Below, piece after piece: positions 63,574 to 64,000 of a DNA stretch of 64,000 nucleotides. Source of the stretch: Methanolobus sediminis (lineage in GTDB: Archaea > Halobacteriota > Methanosarcinia > Methanosarcinales > Methanosarcinaceae); contig NZ_CP133592.1 in the NCBI RefSeq assembly GCF_031312595.1, forward strand, positions 248,001 to 312,000. Direction: 5' to 3'. The notes beneath the pieces were generated by a model that was not told the DNA's origin, did not search any database, and saw nothing but the letters and a program-made list of their open reading frames with translations. Position 1 is the first letter of the stretch. The number at the start of each line of letters is the position of its first letter. The translations under genes and the position numbers were made by a program.

Positions 63574-64000
63574 TTAAGTCAATATTTGCTTTAAATACTT
63601 CCCAGCATTCATTGCCTTTTCTTTCATGATTGGCACTTGATAATTAAGATGCTCTACAATTTCCTTTTCATTTAAATTTATTAAACTCATTTTTTCAATT
63701 ACTTTATCTTGATCTAAGTTTTTGGGAGATAAACAATATGAATCATGTCCAAATAAGTCTTTATTAATACCTATTGCTTTCATACTATATGCAAAACTTA
63801 ATGTAGGAATACCTGAGGACAATGCAGCAATAGTTGAATGTGTTCGTGCACCAGCAAAAAAAGAAAGTTGGCTTATAATCCATTTTGTTTCAGAAGCATT
63901 ATAAATGGGATCAATAAGTATTAGCTTCTTAGTATCTTTTATATGAGAAAGCATATTTTTCATAAATACATAATCATTAGAATATGGAGTTGTAACATGA
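63574..64000 (-). CDS. Polysaccharide pyruvyl transferase family protein, C-terminal part (runs off the window)
   Basis: The 142 visible codons stay open to the window edge, so the gene starts beyond 64,000. The motif 'FFAGARTHSTIAALSSGIPT' then 'LSFAYSMKAIGINKDLFG' is the signature of the pyruvyl transferase family (WcaK/CsaB), in which the 'R.H..i.a...g.P.....y..K' run binds the donor. The N-terminal 'IYNASETKWIISQLSF' precedes it as usual. These enzymes put pyruvate ketals on surface polysaccharides. It is AT-rich like the GT2 gene facing it, and both probably belong to a variable glycan locus. Confidence 0.8.
   Translation of the reverse strand, partial: HVTTPYSNDYVFMKNMLSHIKDTKKLILIDPIYNASETKWIISQLSFFAGARTHSTIAALSSGIPTLSFAYSMKAIGINKDLFGHDSYCLSPKNLDQDKVIEKMSLINLNEKEIVEHLNYQVPIMKEKAMNAGKYLKQILT

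Overview
The window comes from a methylotrophic/aceticlastic-type methanogenic archaeon, most likely a member of the Methanosarcinaceae (Methanolobus-like is my best guess; the genus is an inference). The evidence is formylmethanofuran dehydrogenase subunits (fwdB, fwdD), two paralogous heterodisulfide-reductase HdrA modules with MvhD and F420-type subunits, the archaeal Glu-tRNA(Gln) amidotransferase subunit GatE, TATA boxes with leaderless or GGTGA-type starts, and a partial oxidative TCA branch (aconitase plus citrate synthase). No rRNA, tRNA or CRISPR array was recognised.

Region 1 (1-11,600) is partly accessory. After a ferredoxin tail, an aminotransferase and an AbrB-type regulator comes an AT-rich two-gene cassette: a DUF262 protein overlapping a SMC/OLD-like ATPase with a TOPRIM-like domain. 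This is a plausible but unproven defence system, and its ATPase carries a recent 249-bp in-frame tandem duplication. A compact integrated element follows (about 4.9-11.4 kb): prim-pol/helicase replication protein, a chain of small genes joined by 4-bp ATGA overlaps, an AbrB switch facing a winged-helix regulator across a shared promoter, and a tyrosine integrase with a C-terminal zinc ribbon.

Region 2 (11.6-25.8 kb) is mostly chromosomal: a large beta-rich protein, a polyprenol/diacylglycerol kinase-like membrane protein, small conserved proteins, a truncated corrinoid-protein fragment, aconitase, citrate synthase, a SRPBCC protein, fwdD-fwdB with an Fe-S protein, ferredoxin-thioredoxin reductase and a cupin. 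A candidate structured RNA lies at 25.19-25.29 kb.

Region 3 (25.8-40.2 kb) is redox metabolism: hybrid cluster protein, a membrane-anchored winged-helix regulator, then hdrA2 (HdrA-MvhD fusion) with an eight-cluster polyferredoxin, convergent with hdrC-hdrB-hdrA-mvhD-frhB/fdhB-fdhA-like-small ORF. The second cluster encodes all parts expected of a flavin-based bifurcating Hdr complex plus a shortened molybdopterin subunit. The upstream region of hdrA2 has duplicated promoter modules and several hairpins.

Region 4 (40.5-49.2 kb) is housekeeping: gatE, a TolB-like propeller protein, carA-carB and argG.

Region 5 (49.4-64 kb) is cell-surface glycan biology: a four-gene WbpD-E-B-A-like set for a diacetamido-uronic acid sugar nucleotide, VanZ-like protein, sugar epimerase, an AglH/WecA-like phosphoglycosyltransferase, a giant secreted beta-helix/cohesin/dockerin protein of mosaic base composition, a GT2 glycosyltransferase and the 3' part of a polysaccharide pyruvyl transferase.
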